Below, in pieces: positions 31,444 through 38,083 of a stretch of 64,000 nucleotides of DNA. This DNA is from Loktanella salsilacus. Its GTDB lineage: Bacteria > Pseudomonadota > Alphaproteobacteria > Rhodobacterales > Rhodobacteraceae. Position 1 is the first letter of the stretch. Each line of letters opens with the position of its first letter. The stretch is from positions 248,001 through 312,000 of the forward strand of contig NZ_FOTF01000001.1 of assembly GCF_900114485.1 (NCBI RefSeq), in the 5' to 3' direction. The notes beneath the pieces were generated by a model. The model ran no database searches and was not told where the DNA came from. It saw only the letters and a program-made list of their open reading frames with translations. The translations under genes and the position numbers were made by a program.

Positions 31444-31935
31444 TTACGGCACGAGGCTCATCGGGTCGAAATCTTCGCCCATTTCGTCCAACCACTCATC
31501 AAGCGGTTCGTCAACGTCGGCCTCGAAGCTTTCAAGCTTCCAGATCTGAAAATATTCACCAAGACCCATGAAAGACAGCTCGCCCTCGACGACGCCCAGC
31601 TTTTCGCGCAGGCGCAGGGCCAGCACGACGCGGCCGTCTTTGTCGATGGTCAGGTCTTCTGAATAACCCATGTACAGCTTGCGCAGCTTGTTCTTGTTGG
31701 GGTCGCTGTCGGGCATCGCCATGATGCGGCCGATCTTGGCGTCATAGGCCTCGACCGTCAGCACTTGCAGGCTTTCGCCAAGGTGTTTGCCGTAAAGGAT
31801 TTTGGCGGTCATGGGTTGGTCGGGGGTCCAGGCCGGGTCGCCCGCTTCGATCACGCGTCGAAATTTCGCCGGGATCGACATGCGACCCTTGGCGTCTACT
31901 TTCGACTGGTATGTGCTCGTAAACGAGAGGTTCAA
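31444..31935 (-). CDS. mraZ: Division/cell wall cluster repressor MraZ
   Basis: The 163-residue product has two AbrB-like SpoVT domains; the signatures STYQSKVDAKGRMSIPAKFR (about 7-26) and SEDLTIDKDGRVVLALRLREKLG (about 92-114) are both present, each with the conserved DxxGR. MraZ binds its own promoter region and regulates the dcw cluster. The start codon is TTG, supported by AGAAGG about 8 bases upstream and by the family N terminus. A longer acidic C-terminal tail follows the second domain. It heads the minus-strand cluster. I could not identify convincing MraZ operator repeats by eye. Confidence 0.93.
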   Translation of the reverse strand: MNLSFTSTYQSKVDAKGRMSIPAKFRRVIEAGDPAWTPDQPMTAKILYGKHLGESLQVLTVEAYDAKIGRIMAMPDSDPNKNKLRKLYMGYSEDLTIDKDGRVVLALRLREKLGVVEGELSFMGLGEYFQIWKLESFEADVDEPLDEWLDEMGEDFDPMSLVP

Positions 31936-32294
31936 CCTGTAGCCTTCTGATTGCCCGTCCCCCGAAAATCTGTCTTAGATGTGAAAACGGCGGATTGAGA
32001 AGCTGCCACTACTCAACCCGCCATCTTCTGCCCTGAAAGGGCTGGACCGACTGCGCGCACCACCTGGGGGGATGTCTGCTCGCTCGCGCGCCGGATCGCT
32101 TTATTGGGTAAAAACGAGGCCTGTATGAAACCTGACATTTTGCCGGTGGGGTTCTTGAGATGCCCCTTGTTTGTCTGCCCGTCGTTACCGTGACACTGTT
32201 TTGGCAGACGCTTCCGGCTGCGGCAATGACTAATTTGGGATTGCTGTGAACTTCACGGGAAACCGGGGGTTTTCACGGGTCTGTGATTCGGAAG

Positions 32295-32303
32295 TTATCC
32301 ACA
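32295..32303 (+). promoter_or_regulatory. Perfect DnaA box
   Basis: TTATCCACA is an exact match to the high-affinity DnaA consensus. It faces a second perfect box 25 bases away. Confidence 0.7.
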
Positions 32304-32328
32304 GACCCCCGCCGCCATCTTGCGTACC

Positions 32329-32337
32329 TGTGGATAA
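32329..32337 (-). promoter_or_regulatory. Perfect DnaA box, opposite orientation
   Basis: TGTGGATAA on the plus strand is the exact reverse complement of TTATCCACA. A weaker site, TGTGGAAAT with two mismatches, follows at 32352-32360 next to an AT-rich stretch. Together they suggest a DnaA-bound site ahead of the dcw cluster. Confidence 0.7.
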
Positions 32338-32490
32338 AAATCCCTACATCTTGTGGAAATATTAACCGTGGTGCGGGGTTCACAAAAACCCCAAAAAAGT
32401 TTCGGGACCCGTCCGAGTCGCGCAAAACCAGTGACCGTCAAGACGCAGTCAATCCTAAAAAATAACTAAGTCTGCGGAAATTTGAGGCCC

Positions 32491-32531
32491 AGAAAGAAGA
32501 ATCGGACCGCCCTTTGGGGCGATCCGATTCT
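32491..32531 (-). terminator. Rho-independent terminator after mrp
   Basis: AGAATCGGA (32498-32506) pairs perfectly with TCCGATTCT (32523-32531), with an inner CGCC/GGCG stem. On the minus strand the hairpin is followed by TTCTTTCT. It lies 49 bases past the mrp stop. Confidence 0.8.
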
Positions 32532-32579
32532 AAGTTCACAGAGATTCCATGCCAGCCCGCGGGCCGGGGATTCGGACGG

Positions 32580-33653
32580 TTAGGCCATCCCGCCGTCAAT
32601 GAACCGCTGGGCAAGCTCGGCATAGGCCTGCGCCACCGGGCCGTCGCCCAAAGCGATCGGCGTGCCCGCATCCCCTGACAGACGGGTATCCAGATCAATC
32701 GGCAACGCGCCCAGGAATGGTACGCCCAGACGCTCTGCTTCATGGCTGACACCGCCATGACCAAAGATCTGCGTCTCTTCCCCGCAATGCGGGCAATAGA
32801 AGGTAGACATATTCTCGATCAGACCCAGCAGCGGCGTATTGAGTGTCTTAAACATATCGATGGCTTTACGCGCATCCAGCAGCGCGACGTCTTGCGGTGT
32901 GCTGACGATGACGGCCCCGGTGACGCTGGTCTTTTGGCACAGGGTCAGCTGCACATCCCCCGTCCCCGGCGGCAGGTCTATAATAAGGACGTCAAGTTCG
33001 CCCCATTCGACCTGCGTCAACATCTGCTGCAATGCGCCCATTAACATAGGGCCGCGCCAGACGACGGCTTTGTCCGGGTCCACCATCAGACCAATCGACA
33101 TCATGGTGACGCCGTGGGCATGCAGCGGAATGATCGTCTTGCCGTCCGGGCTCGCGGGCCGTTTGCTGACGCCCATCATGCGCGGCTGGCTAGGACCGTA
33201 TATATCCGCATCAAGCAGACCGACGCGCCGCCCCTTCTTGGCCAGCGCCACCGCTAGGTTAGAAGACACGGTCGATTTACCAACCCCGCCCTTGCCCGAT
33301 CCAATCGCTAAGATGCGATCAACGCCGACCACCGGCGCAGGGCCGGCCTGCGGTGTGGGGTGACGGCCAATCTTTAGGCTGGGCGGCTCGGGCTTGGGCG
33401 CAGGCGCGCTATGCGCTGTCAACACAGCCGAGACAGTCTGACCGGGCGCAAGCGCCTGTACCGCGGCGACCGCAGCTTGGCGCACAGGCTCTAGCGTGGC
33501 GGCGGTGGCAGAATCAGGGGCTTCGATGACAAAGCGGACCGTATCTGCGTCAATCTGAATGGCACGGACCATATCGCTGGCCCCCAAAGTGCCACCGTCC
33601 GGCAGCGAAATCCCTGCAACAGCGGCCAAAATATCGTCCCGGGACGTCGGCAT
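32580..33653 (-). CDS. Mrp/ApbC family iron-sulfur cluster carrier ATPase
   Basis: The 357-residue product is a Mrp/NBP35-type P-loop ATPase that carries Fe-S clusters to apoproteins in the cytosol. An N-terminal DUF59-like (MIP18) domain (about 1-80) and a Pro-rich linker precede the deviant Walker A motif ILAIGSGKGGVGKSTVSSNLAVALA, then LLDADIYGPSQPRMMG and VLIIDLPPGTGDVQLTL. The cluster-binding CxxC is in FYCPHCGEETQIFG. The ATG at 33653 has AAGGA 9 bases upstream; an ATG two codons earlier is closer to it and less likely. The gene has its own terminator and is separate from mraZ. Confidence 0.93.
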   Translation of the reverse strand: MPTSRDDILAAVAGISLPDGGTLGASDMVRAIQIDADTVRFVIEAPDSATAATLEPVRQAAVAAVQALAPGQTVSAVLTAHSAPAPKPEPPSLKIGRHPTPQAGPAPVVGVDRILAIGSGKGGVGKSTVSSNLAVALAKKGRRVGLLDADIYGPSQPRMMGVSKRPASPDGKTIIPLHAHGVTMMSIGLMVDPDKAVVWRGPMLMGALQQMLTQVEWGELDVLIIDLPPGTGDVQLTLCQKTSVTGAVIVSTPQDVALLDARKAIDMFKTLNTPLLGLIENMSTFYCPHCGEETQIFGHGGVSHEAERLGVPFLGALPIDLDTRLSGDAGTPIALGDGPVAQAYAELAQRFIDGGMA

Positions 33654-33913
33654 TTTCATATTTCCTTCATAGTGCATGGCGTTTGCGGCACCCTGTGATG
33701 CCGGGCCCAAACCCGCAACCCCCTATTTCACAAGGGCGCGCGCAGGTTTTGCCCAATGATTGAGCGGCGTAAAAACTGTCCTAGGGTAACGTTGCATTTG
33801 CTGCATAGCGGCATTGCCAACACGTCCATTGTGCAGGTGCAGCATCTTCCTACATAACCATCACAAGCAGAACGACAGACACTGCACCGAAATTTAAGAC
33901 GACGAAGGTAGAG

Positions 33914-34114
33914 ATGAACATGGCATACGCAAACGCAACACAGACAGCAGCACCCGGCCTGATGGCACGCATGATCGCAGCAATGGCAGCACGTAAAGTG
34001 TACCGGACAACGATGACTGAACTGCAGTCGCTCGACAACCGCGATCTGGCCGATCTGGGCATCTCCCGCTCGATGATCCGCGCCATCGCTTATGAAGCCG
34101 CTTACGGCAAGTAA
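33914..34114 (+). CDS. DUF1127 small protein, CcaF1-like, heading the hairpin array
   Basis: The 66-residue basic product carries a C-terminal DUF1127 domain: RKVYRTTMTELQSLDNRDLADLGISRSMIRAIAYEAAYGK (about 27-66), with the LxxLDxRxLxDLGISR signature. In Rhodobacter sphaeroides a DUF1127 protein of this size (RSP_6037, CcaF1) is the first gene of a stress-induced transcript that also contains the CcsR RNAs, and it influences their processing. Here the first array hairpin begins 13 bases after its stop, so the same arrangement is evident. An ATG two codons later is an alternative start; the ribosome site (AAGGTAGAG) is weak. In R. sphaeroides the operon depends on RpoHI/RpoHII; I could not define the promoter here by eye. 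Confidence 0.92.
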   Translation: MNMAYANATQTAAPGLMARMIAAMAARKVYRTTMTELQSLDNRDLADLGISRSMIRAIAYEAAYGK

Positions 34115-34127
34115 TTCAGTTCGGAAC

Positions 34128-34149
34128 CGGTCAACCTCCTCCCTGACCG
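34128..34149 (+). ncRNA. CcsR-type hairpin 1
   Basis: CGGTCA pairs with TGACCG around the ACCTCCTCCC loop; A-T closing pair (type A). Confidence 0.85.
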
Positions 34150-34159
34150 TTTCTGACCC

Positions 34160-34192
34160 GCGCCGCCGCAACCTCCTCCCTGCGGTGGGCGC
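34160..34192 (+). ncRNA. CcsR-type hairpin 2
   Basis: CCGCA pairs with TGCGG, with an outer GCGCC/GGCGC stem; type A closing pair. Confidence 0.85.
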
Positions 34193-34198
34193 GCAAAA

Positions 34199-34238
34199 CA
34201 AAACGGCGACCCGACCTCCTCCCCGGGTCGCCGTTTTG
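34199..34238 (+). ncRNA. CcsR-type hairpin 3, 15-bp stem
   Basis: CAAAACGGCGACCCG pairs perfectly with its complement after the loop, the longest stem of the array; G-C closing pair (type B). The 3' arm ends in TTTTG, so partial termination or an RNase-resistant end is possible here. Confidence 0.85.
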
Positions 34239-34254
34239 AAACCAGTTTAAGAAA

Positions 34255-34290
34255 TATGGGAACCTGCACCTCCTCCCGCAGTTACCTATA
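34255..34290 (+). ncRNA. CcsR-type hairpin 4
   Basis: CTGC pairs with GCAG around the loop, with an imperfect outer stem TATGG/CCTATA; type B. Confidence 0.75.
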
Positions 34291-34293
34291 TGA

Positions 34294-34331
34294 TCCGAAG
34301 GGCGCCAACCTCCTCCCTGGCAAGCTTTGGA
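34294..34331 (+). ncRNA. CcsR-type hairpin 5
   Basis: GCCA/TGGC inner stem and 7-bp outer stem TCCGAAG/CTTTGGA with one wobble; type A. Confidence 0.85.
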
Positions 34332-34338
34332 AAATACC

Positions 34339-34373
34339 GGACGGCCCGCAACCTCCTCCCTGCGGCGCGGTCC
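34339..34373 (+). ncRNA. CcsR-type hairpin 6
   Basis: CCGCA/TGCGG inner and GGAC/GTCC outer stems; type A. Nearly identical to hairpin 10. Confidence 0.85.
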
Positions 34374-34380
34374 ACCCAGA

Positions 34381-34414
34381 TCGGTGGTGGTCACCTCCTC
34401 CCGGCCACCACCGA
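34381..34414 (+). ncRNA. CcsR-type hairpin 7
   Basis: Ten perfect pairs TCGGTGGTGG/CCACCACCGA plus two inner pairs; type B. Counterpart of hairpin 11, with T34388-A34407 replaced there by C-G. Confidence 0.9.
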
Positions 34415-34430
34415 CAGGATATTCAGATCG

Positions 34431-34459
34431 GAACGCTGCACCTCCTCCCGCGGCAGTTC
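34431..34459 (+). ncRNA. CcsR-type hairpin 8
   Basis: GAAC/GTTC outer and GCTGC/GCGGC inner stems with one bulged A; type B. Confidence 0.8.
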
Positions 34460-34466
34460 TGACAGG

Positions 34467-34505
34467 CCCCCTGGCCACCAACCTCCTCCCTGGTTGGCCT
34501 TGGGG
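34467..34505 (+). ncRNA. CcsR-type hairpin 9
   Basis: GGCCACCA pairs with TGGTTGGCC with one bulge, and CCCC with GGGG outside; type A. Confidence 0.85.
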
Positions 34506-34515
34506 TTTACGACCC

Positions 34516-34550
34516 GGACGGCCCGCAACCTCCTCCCTGCGGCGCAGTCC
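34516..34550 (+). ncRNA. CcsR-type hairpin 10
   Basis: CCGCA/TGCGG inner and GGAC/GTCC outer stems; type A. Duplicate of hairpin 6. Confidence 0.85.
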
Positions 34551-34558
34551 AATACAGA

Positions 34559-34592
34559 TCGGTGGCGGTCACCTCCTCCCGGCCGCCACCGA
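34559..34592 (+). ncRNA. CcsR-type hairpin 11
   Basis: TCGGTGGCGG pairs with CCGCCACCGA plus two inner pairs; type B. C34566-G34585 replaces the T-A pair of hairpin 7, a compensatory change. Confidence 0.9.
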
Positions 34593-34604
34593 TTTGACCC
34601 CATA

Positions 34605-34636
34605 CGGGCGCTGCACCTCCTCCCGCAGCCACCCCG
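34605..34636 (+). ncRNA. CcsR-type hairpin 12
   Basis: GCTGC/GCAGC inner and CGGG/CCCG outer stems; type B. Resembles hairpins 4 and 8. Confidence 0.85.
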
Positions 34637-34640
34637 GATA

Positions 34641-34675
34641 GCCTGACGCCGCAACCTCCTCCCTGCGGCTAGGGC
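34641..34675 (+). ncRNA. CcsR-type hairpin 13
   Basis: GCCGCA/TGCGGC inner stem and outer CCT/AGG pairing; type A, the only unpaired A in the AABB order. Confidence 0.85.
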
Positions 34676-34684
34676 GAAAGATGC

Positions 34685-34708
34685 GGCTCTGACCTCCTCC
34701 CCAGAGCT
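34685..34708 (+). ncRNA. CcsR-type hairpin 14
   Basis: GCTCTG pairs with CAGAGC; type B. Confidence 0.85.
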
Positions 34709-34721
34709 CACATCCCAGATC

Positions 34722-34760
34722 AAGGCGATGCGCACCTCCTCCCGCGCATCGCCTTTTTGG
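34722..34760 (+). terminator. CcsR-type hairpin 15, also the array terminator
   Basis: AAGGCGATGCGC pairs perfectly (12 bp) with GCGCATCGCCTT, enclosing the same ACCTCCTCCC loop, and is followed by TTTTTGGTTTTTTG. It is both a motif-bearing hairpin (type B) and a Rho-independent terminator for the DUF1127 transcript. Confidence 0.92.
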
Positions 34761-34843
34761 TTTTTTGGGGGATGCTCAGCAGCGATTGTAATCAGCACAA
34801 TATATCAGGTGTCGCCCTGCGGGTTTGACGTTAACCCGGGCGG

Positions 34844-35443
34844 ATGGAACCTCTTGCCCTATACCTGCTGGTGCAATTCGCTTTTGCCAGTTCAATCACG
34901 CCCGGCCCTAATAACCTGATGCTGATGGCGTCAGGCGCGAATTATGGCCTGCGCCGGACCCTGCCGCATATGTTGGGCGTCAGTCTGGGCCATAGCTTTA
35001 TGGTGGTCATGGTGGGGGTCGCGTTGCTGCGGTTGTTTCATGCGGTCCCGGCGCTGAATACCGTGCTGACCGTTGGCGCAGTCCTTTATATGACCTGGCT
35101 TGCGTGGAAAATCGCGACGGCCTTGCCGCCAGAGGCATCACGCGTCACCGGCAAACCTTTTACATTTTTGCAAGCGGCGGCGTTTCAATGGGTGAACCCC
35201 AAGGCTTGGGTCATGGCGATCACGGCCATCACAGCCTATGCCCCGCAAGACTGGAGCGTTTGGTCAGGCTCGATGCTCGTGGCGGTCATTTTCCTGTGCA
35301 CCAATCTGCCGTCGATCACAGTTTGGGCCGTACTTGGTGTTCAGGTGCGCCGTTTTCTTGGCACGGCCAAACGGCTGCGGATTTTCAACATCACGATGGC
35401 CGCGCTGCTGCTGGCCTCACTCTATCCGATGCTTGTGCATTAG
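34844..35443 (+). CDS. LysE/RhtB family amino acid exporter
   Basis: The 199-residue inner-membrane protein has about six hydrophobic segments and the LysE-type N terminus LVQFAFASSITPGPNNLMLMASGANYGLRRTLPHMLGVSLGHSFMV, with the SITPGPNN motif near residues 17-24; FQWVNPKAWVMAITAITAY is the second family motif. Members export basic amino acids, homoserine, threonine or similar compounds; the substrate here is not evident. It starts 84 bases after the array terminator, so it should have its own promoter, and converges on the helicase gene with 60 bp between stops. Confidence 0.92.
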   Translation: MEPLALYLLVQFAFASSITPGPNNLMLMASGANYGLRRTLPHMLGVSLGHSFMVVMVGVALLRLFHAVPALNTVLTVGAVLYMTWLAWKIATALPPEASRVTGKPFTFLQAAAFQWVNPKAWVMAITAITAYAPQDWSVWSGSMLVAVIFLCTNLPSITVWAVLGVQVRRFLGTAKRLRIFNITMAALLLASLYPMLVH

Positions 35444-35503
35444 GATGGGACGGCGGGCGGGGCGTCTTTGGGCGGCAGCCCAAACAGCGCCGCACCGCCG
35501 TGA

Positions 35504-37900
35504 TCAGAACGGCACGTCGTCGGCTGCGTCTGCGGCCACGATGAATTTAGCGACGACCTTCTTGGACCCCGCCTTGTCGAAAGCGATGTCCAGCTTGTCG
35601 CCCTCAATCCCCTCAATCACGCCGTAACCGAATTTCTGGTGAAACACCCGGTCGCCGGTCGTAAAAGCGCTGACCGCGCTCATATCGATGACCATATTGC
35701 GGGCCTCGACCGGCTGGGCCATGCCGCGTTGCTGGCCGCGTGCCTGCAACCGCCGCCAACCCGGCGAGTTATAGACGTTCGCGTCATGGGCCTTTTGATG
35801 CAGGTCCGACATGCTTTCTTCGCGCAGTTTGGGGCTCGCGCTGCCCGCCATCCCCGCCGCGCCGTAGCCGCCGCCGTAGAGCCCCGGCGGCGTCAGCACC
35901 TCGACGTGATCTTCTGGTAGCTCGTCGATAAAGCGGGACGGCAATGCGCTTTGCCACTGGCCGTAAACGCGCCGGTTCGCCGCAAAGGAAATCGTGCAAA
36001 TCGCCTCGGCCCGCGTGATGCCGACATAGGCCAGCCTGCGTTCTTCCTCGAGCCCCTTCACACCGCTTTCGTCCATGCTGCGCTGGGACGGGAACAAACC
36101 ATCCTCCCAGCCCGGCAGGAACACGGCGGGAAATTCCAGACCCTTGGCGGCGTGTAGGGTCATGATGCTGACCTTCTCGCCTTCTTGTTCTGTCTCGTTG
36201 TCCATGATCAGCGCGACGTGTTCCAAGAACCCTTGCAGGTTCTCGAAGTTATCCAGCGCCTTGACCAGTTCTTTCAAGTTCTCGAGCCGGCCCGGTGCCT
36301 CTGGCGTTTTGTCGTTTTGCCACATGCCGGTATAGCCGGATTCGTCCAAGATCATCTCGGCTAGTTCTTGATGCGTATCCGCCTCTGACCGGACTTGCGC
36401 GTGCCAGCGATCCAGACCGTCGACCAGTTGCGCCAGTTCTTTCAGGCCCTTACCGCCCAGCAGTTTGGCCTGCACCACGATCCGCGCGCCTTCGACAAGG
36501 CTGACGCCATTGGTCCGTGCGGCCTTTTGGATGGTCTGCACCGCCTTGTCCCCAAGGCCGCGTTTGGGGGTATTCACGATCCGCTCGAACGCCAGATCAT
36601 CATCCTGCGATACCGCGAGCCGGAAATAGGCCATCGCGTCGCGGATTTCCAAACGCTCATAGAATCGCGGCCCGCCGATGACGCGGTAGGGCAGACCGAT
36701 GGTCAGAAAGCGATCCTCAAAGGCGCGCATCTGGTGGCTGGCCCGTACCAGAATCGCCATGTGATCAAGGCTGACTTTTTCCAGCCCGCGCGTGCCGCGC
36801 TGCAGGGCCTCAATCTCTTCGCCGATCCAGCGGGCTTCTTCCTCGCCGTCCCAATGACCGATCAAGCGTACTTTTTCGCCGCCCGTCGCCTCGGTGAACA
36901 GGGTCTTGCCCAGCCGCCCCTTATTCCCGGCGATCACGCCAGAGGCGGCAGCCAGAATGTGTTCCGTAGACCGGTAGTTCTGTTCCAGTTTGACAACCGT
37001 CGCGCCGGGGAAATCCTGTTCAAACCGCAGAATGTTGCCGACTTCGGCGCCGCGCCAGCCATAGATCGACTGGTCGTCGTCGCCCACGCAGCAGATATTT
37101 TTATGCGCTGCCGCCAGCAGCCGCAGCCACAGGTATTGGGCAACGTTCGTGTCCTGATATTCGTCCACGAGGATATAGCGAAAGCGCCGCTGATACATTT
37201 CCAGCACGTCGGTATGCGTCTGAAAAATCGTGACCATATGCAGCAGCAGATCGCCGAAATCGCAGGCATTCAGGTCCAACAGACGGCGTTGATAGGCGGC
37301 GTAAAGGTCGACACCTTTTTGATCAAAGGCCCCTGCTTCGGCCAGCGGCACCTTATCAGGCGTCAGCGCCTTGTTTTTCCACCCGTCGATGATTCCGGCC
37401 AGCATGCGCGGCGGCCAGCGCTTTTCATCAATCCCGGCAGCAATGATCAGCTGTTTCATCAGCCGGATCTGGTCGTCTGTATCCAGAATCGTAAAGTTCG
37501 ATTTCAGCCCGATCAGTTCCGCATGGCGGCGCAGCAGCTTGACGCAGATCGCGTGAAAGGTGCCCAGCCACGGCATCCCCTCGACCGTTTCGCCCATCAG
37601 GCGGCCGACGCGGTTCTTCATCTCTCTGGCGGCTTTGTTGGTGAAAGTCACCGCCAACACGTCTTGCGGGCGGGCCGTGCCCGTCACCAAAAGATGCGCG
37701 ATTCGCGATGTCAGCGCCTTGGTTTTGCCAGTGCCAGCGCCCGCTAGCATCAACACAGGACCATTCAGCGCCATAACGGCGGCGCGCTGCGCGTCGTTCA
37801 GCCCCTCTAGATAAGGGCCGGCACTGCGTTGCGGCATGGCCCGCTGGCTAAGGGGGCGGGCGGCGGCCTCAAAGGCGTCGTCTTCGGAATAACTGCTCAT
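35504..37900 (-). CDS. uvrD: UvrD/PcrA-family DNA helicase II
   Basis: The 798-residue SF1A 3'-5' helicase acts in nucleotide excision and mismatch repair. All helicase motifs can be read: LNDAQRAAVMALNGPVLMLAGAGTGKTKALTSRI (Q motif and Walker A, about 34-67), VDEYQDTN (Walker B), GDDDQSIYGWRGAE, LEQNYRST, and MTLHAAKGLEFPAVF and EERRLAYVGITRA. The C terminus VFHQKFGYGVIEGIEGDKLDIAFDKAGSKKVVAKFI is the Tudor-like domain typical of UvrD/PcrA. The ATG at 37900 or one four codons earlier may be used; neither has an ideal ribosome site. Confidence 0.96.
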   Translation of the reverse strand: MSSYSEDDAFEAAARPLSQRAMPQRSAGPYLEGLNDAQRAAVMALNGPVLMLAGAGTGKTKALTSRIAHLLVTGTARPQDVLAVTFTNKAAREMKNRVGRLMGETVEGMPWLGTFHAICVKLLRRHAELIGLKSNFTILDTDDQIRLMKQLIIAAGIDEKRWPPRMLAGIIDGWKNKALTPDKVPLAEAGAFDQKGVDLYAAYQRRLLDLNACDFGDLLLHMVTIFQTHTDVLEMYQRRFRYILVDEYQDTNVAQYLWLRLLAAAHKNICCVGDDDQSIYGWRGAEVGNILRFEQDFPGATVVKLEQNYRSTEHILAAASGVIAGNKGRLGKTLFTEATGGEKVRLIGHWDGEEEARWIGEEIEALQRGTRGLEKVSLDHMAILVRASHQMRAFEDRFLTIGLPYRVIGGPRFYERLEIRDAMAYFRLAVSQDDDLAFERIVNTPKRGLGDKAVQTIQKAARTNGVSLVEGARIVVQAKLLGGKGLKELAQLVDGLDRWHAQVRSEADTHQELAEMILDESGYTGMWQNDKTPEAPGRLENLKELVKALDNFENLQGFLEHVALIMDNETEQEGEKVSIMTLHAAKGLEFPAVFLPGWEDGLFPSQRSMDESGVKGLEEERRLAYVGITRAEAICTISFAANRRVYGQWQSALPSRFIDELPEDHVEVLTPPGLYGGGYGAAGMAGSASPKLREESMSDLHQKAHDANVYNSPGWRRLQARGQQRGMAQPVEARNMVIDMSAVSAFTTGDRVFHQKFGYGVIEGIEGDKLDIAFDKAGSKKVVAKFIVAADAADDVPF

Positions 37901-38083
37901 GCCCTTAGGCATACGCCTGAACGCGGCGCAGATAAACCCCTGTTCACGATCCGTTCACATCACCGCGCGATCAATAAGCGGGCGATCTGCAAAGGGCACA
38001 CACCCGCCAGCGCCTTTGCGCAACGGCTACTGGACATCCTTTCAGCAGCGCTTAACAATGCTGCAACTGCAAAAGGGATGACC

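Larger units (their letters stand above)
31936..32490. other. Gene-free region upstream of mraZ
   Basis: No coding frame here resembles a gene. It should hold the mraZ/dcw promoter on the minus strand. Structure seen: an imperfect hairpin at 31989-32022 (GGCGG with CCGCC and TTGAG with CTCAA), a 7-bp GTCTGCC/GGCAGAC hairpin near 32176-32211, the direct repeat TTCACGGG twice between 32251 and 32280, and two DnaA boxes at 32295 and 32329. I looked for RNase P RNA landmarks and found none. Confidence 0.6.
34115..34760 (+). ncRNA. Array of fifteen CcsR-type (cuckoo) RNA hairpins
   Basis: Fifteen consecutive hairpins each present the identical loop ACCTCCTCCC. Motif starts are 34135, 34172, 34215, 34269, 34309, 34352, 34394, 34441, 34482, 34529, 34572, 34616, 34655, 34693 and 34735, spaced 37-54 bases (mean about 43). 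Stems differ in sequence but all pair, which shows that structure is what is conserved. Loop, position after DUF1127 and hairpin form match the CcsR1-4 RNAs of R. sphaeroides (stress-induced, cut from the DUF1127 transcript). The loop contains ACCTCCT, identical to the 16S rRNA anti-Shine-Dalgarno end. The loop-closing base pairs alternate in an AABB order, and hairpins 4-7 and 8-11 look like a duplicated block of about 175 bp. The last hairpin is also a terminator. How many separate mature RNAs result is inference; two hairpins per RNA would give seven or eight. Confidence 0.93.

Noticed and set aside
32281-32465. Chromosomal replication origin at the DnaA boxes
   Set aside because: Only two perfect boxes are seen and the AT-rich part is short; no dnaA, parAB or hemE is nearby. 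I keep it as a DnaA-bound site, not as oriC.
31936-32490. RNase P RNA upstream of mraZ
   Set aside because: Conserved landmarks such as the GAGGAAAGTC segment and the 3' ACAGAA segment are not present on either strand.
33771-33913. Heat-shock-type (RpoH) promoter ahead of the DUF1127 gene
   Set aside because: Expected from R. sphaeroides, and CTACAT near 33850 could be a -10 element, but no -35 element at proper spacing was convincing by eye, so I do not annotate it.
34256-34646. Several open frames of 60-118 codons across the hairpin array, in both strands
   Set aside because: They repeat low-complexity Ser/Leu/Pro/Arg peptides produced by translating ACCTCCTCCC; stem pairing explains the sequence and no ribosome site supports them.
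34128-34755. Regular repeats resembling a CRISPR array
   Set aside because: The constant part is only ten bases and lies in the loop of a hairpin whose stems flank it; there is no 23-47-base direct repeat, no spacer of fixed length and no cas gene in the window.
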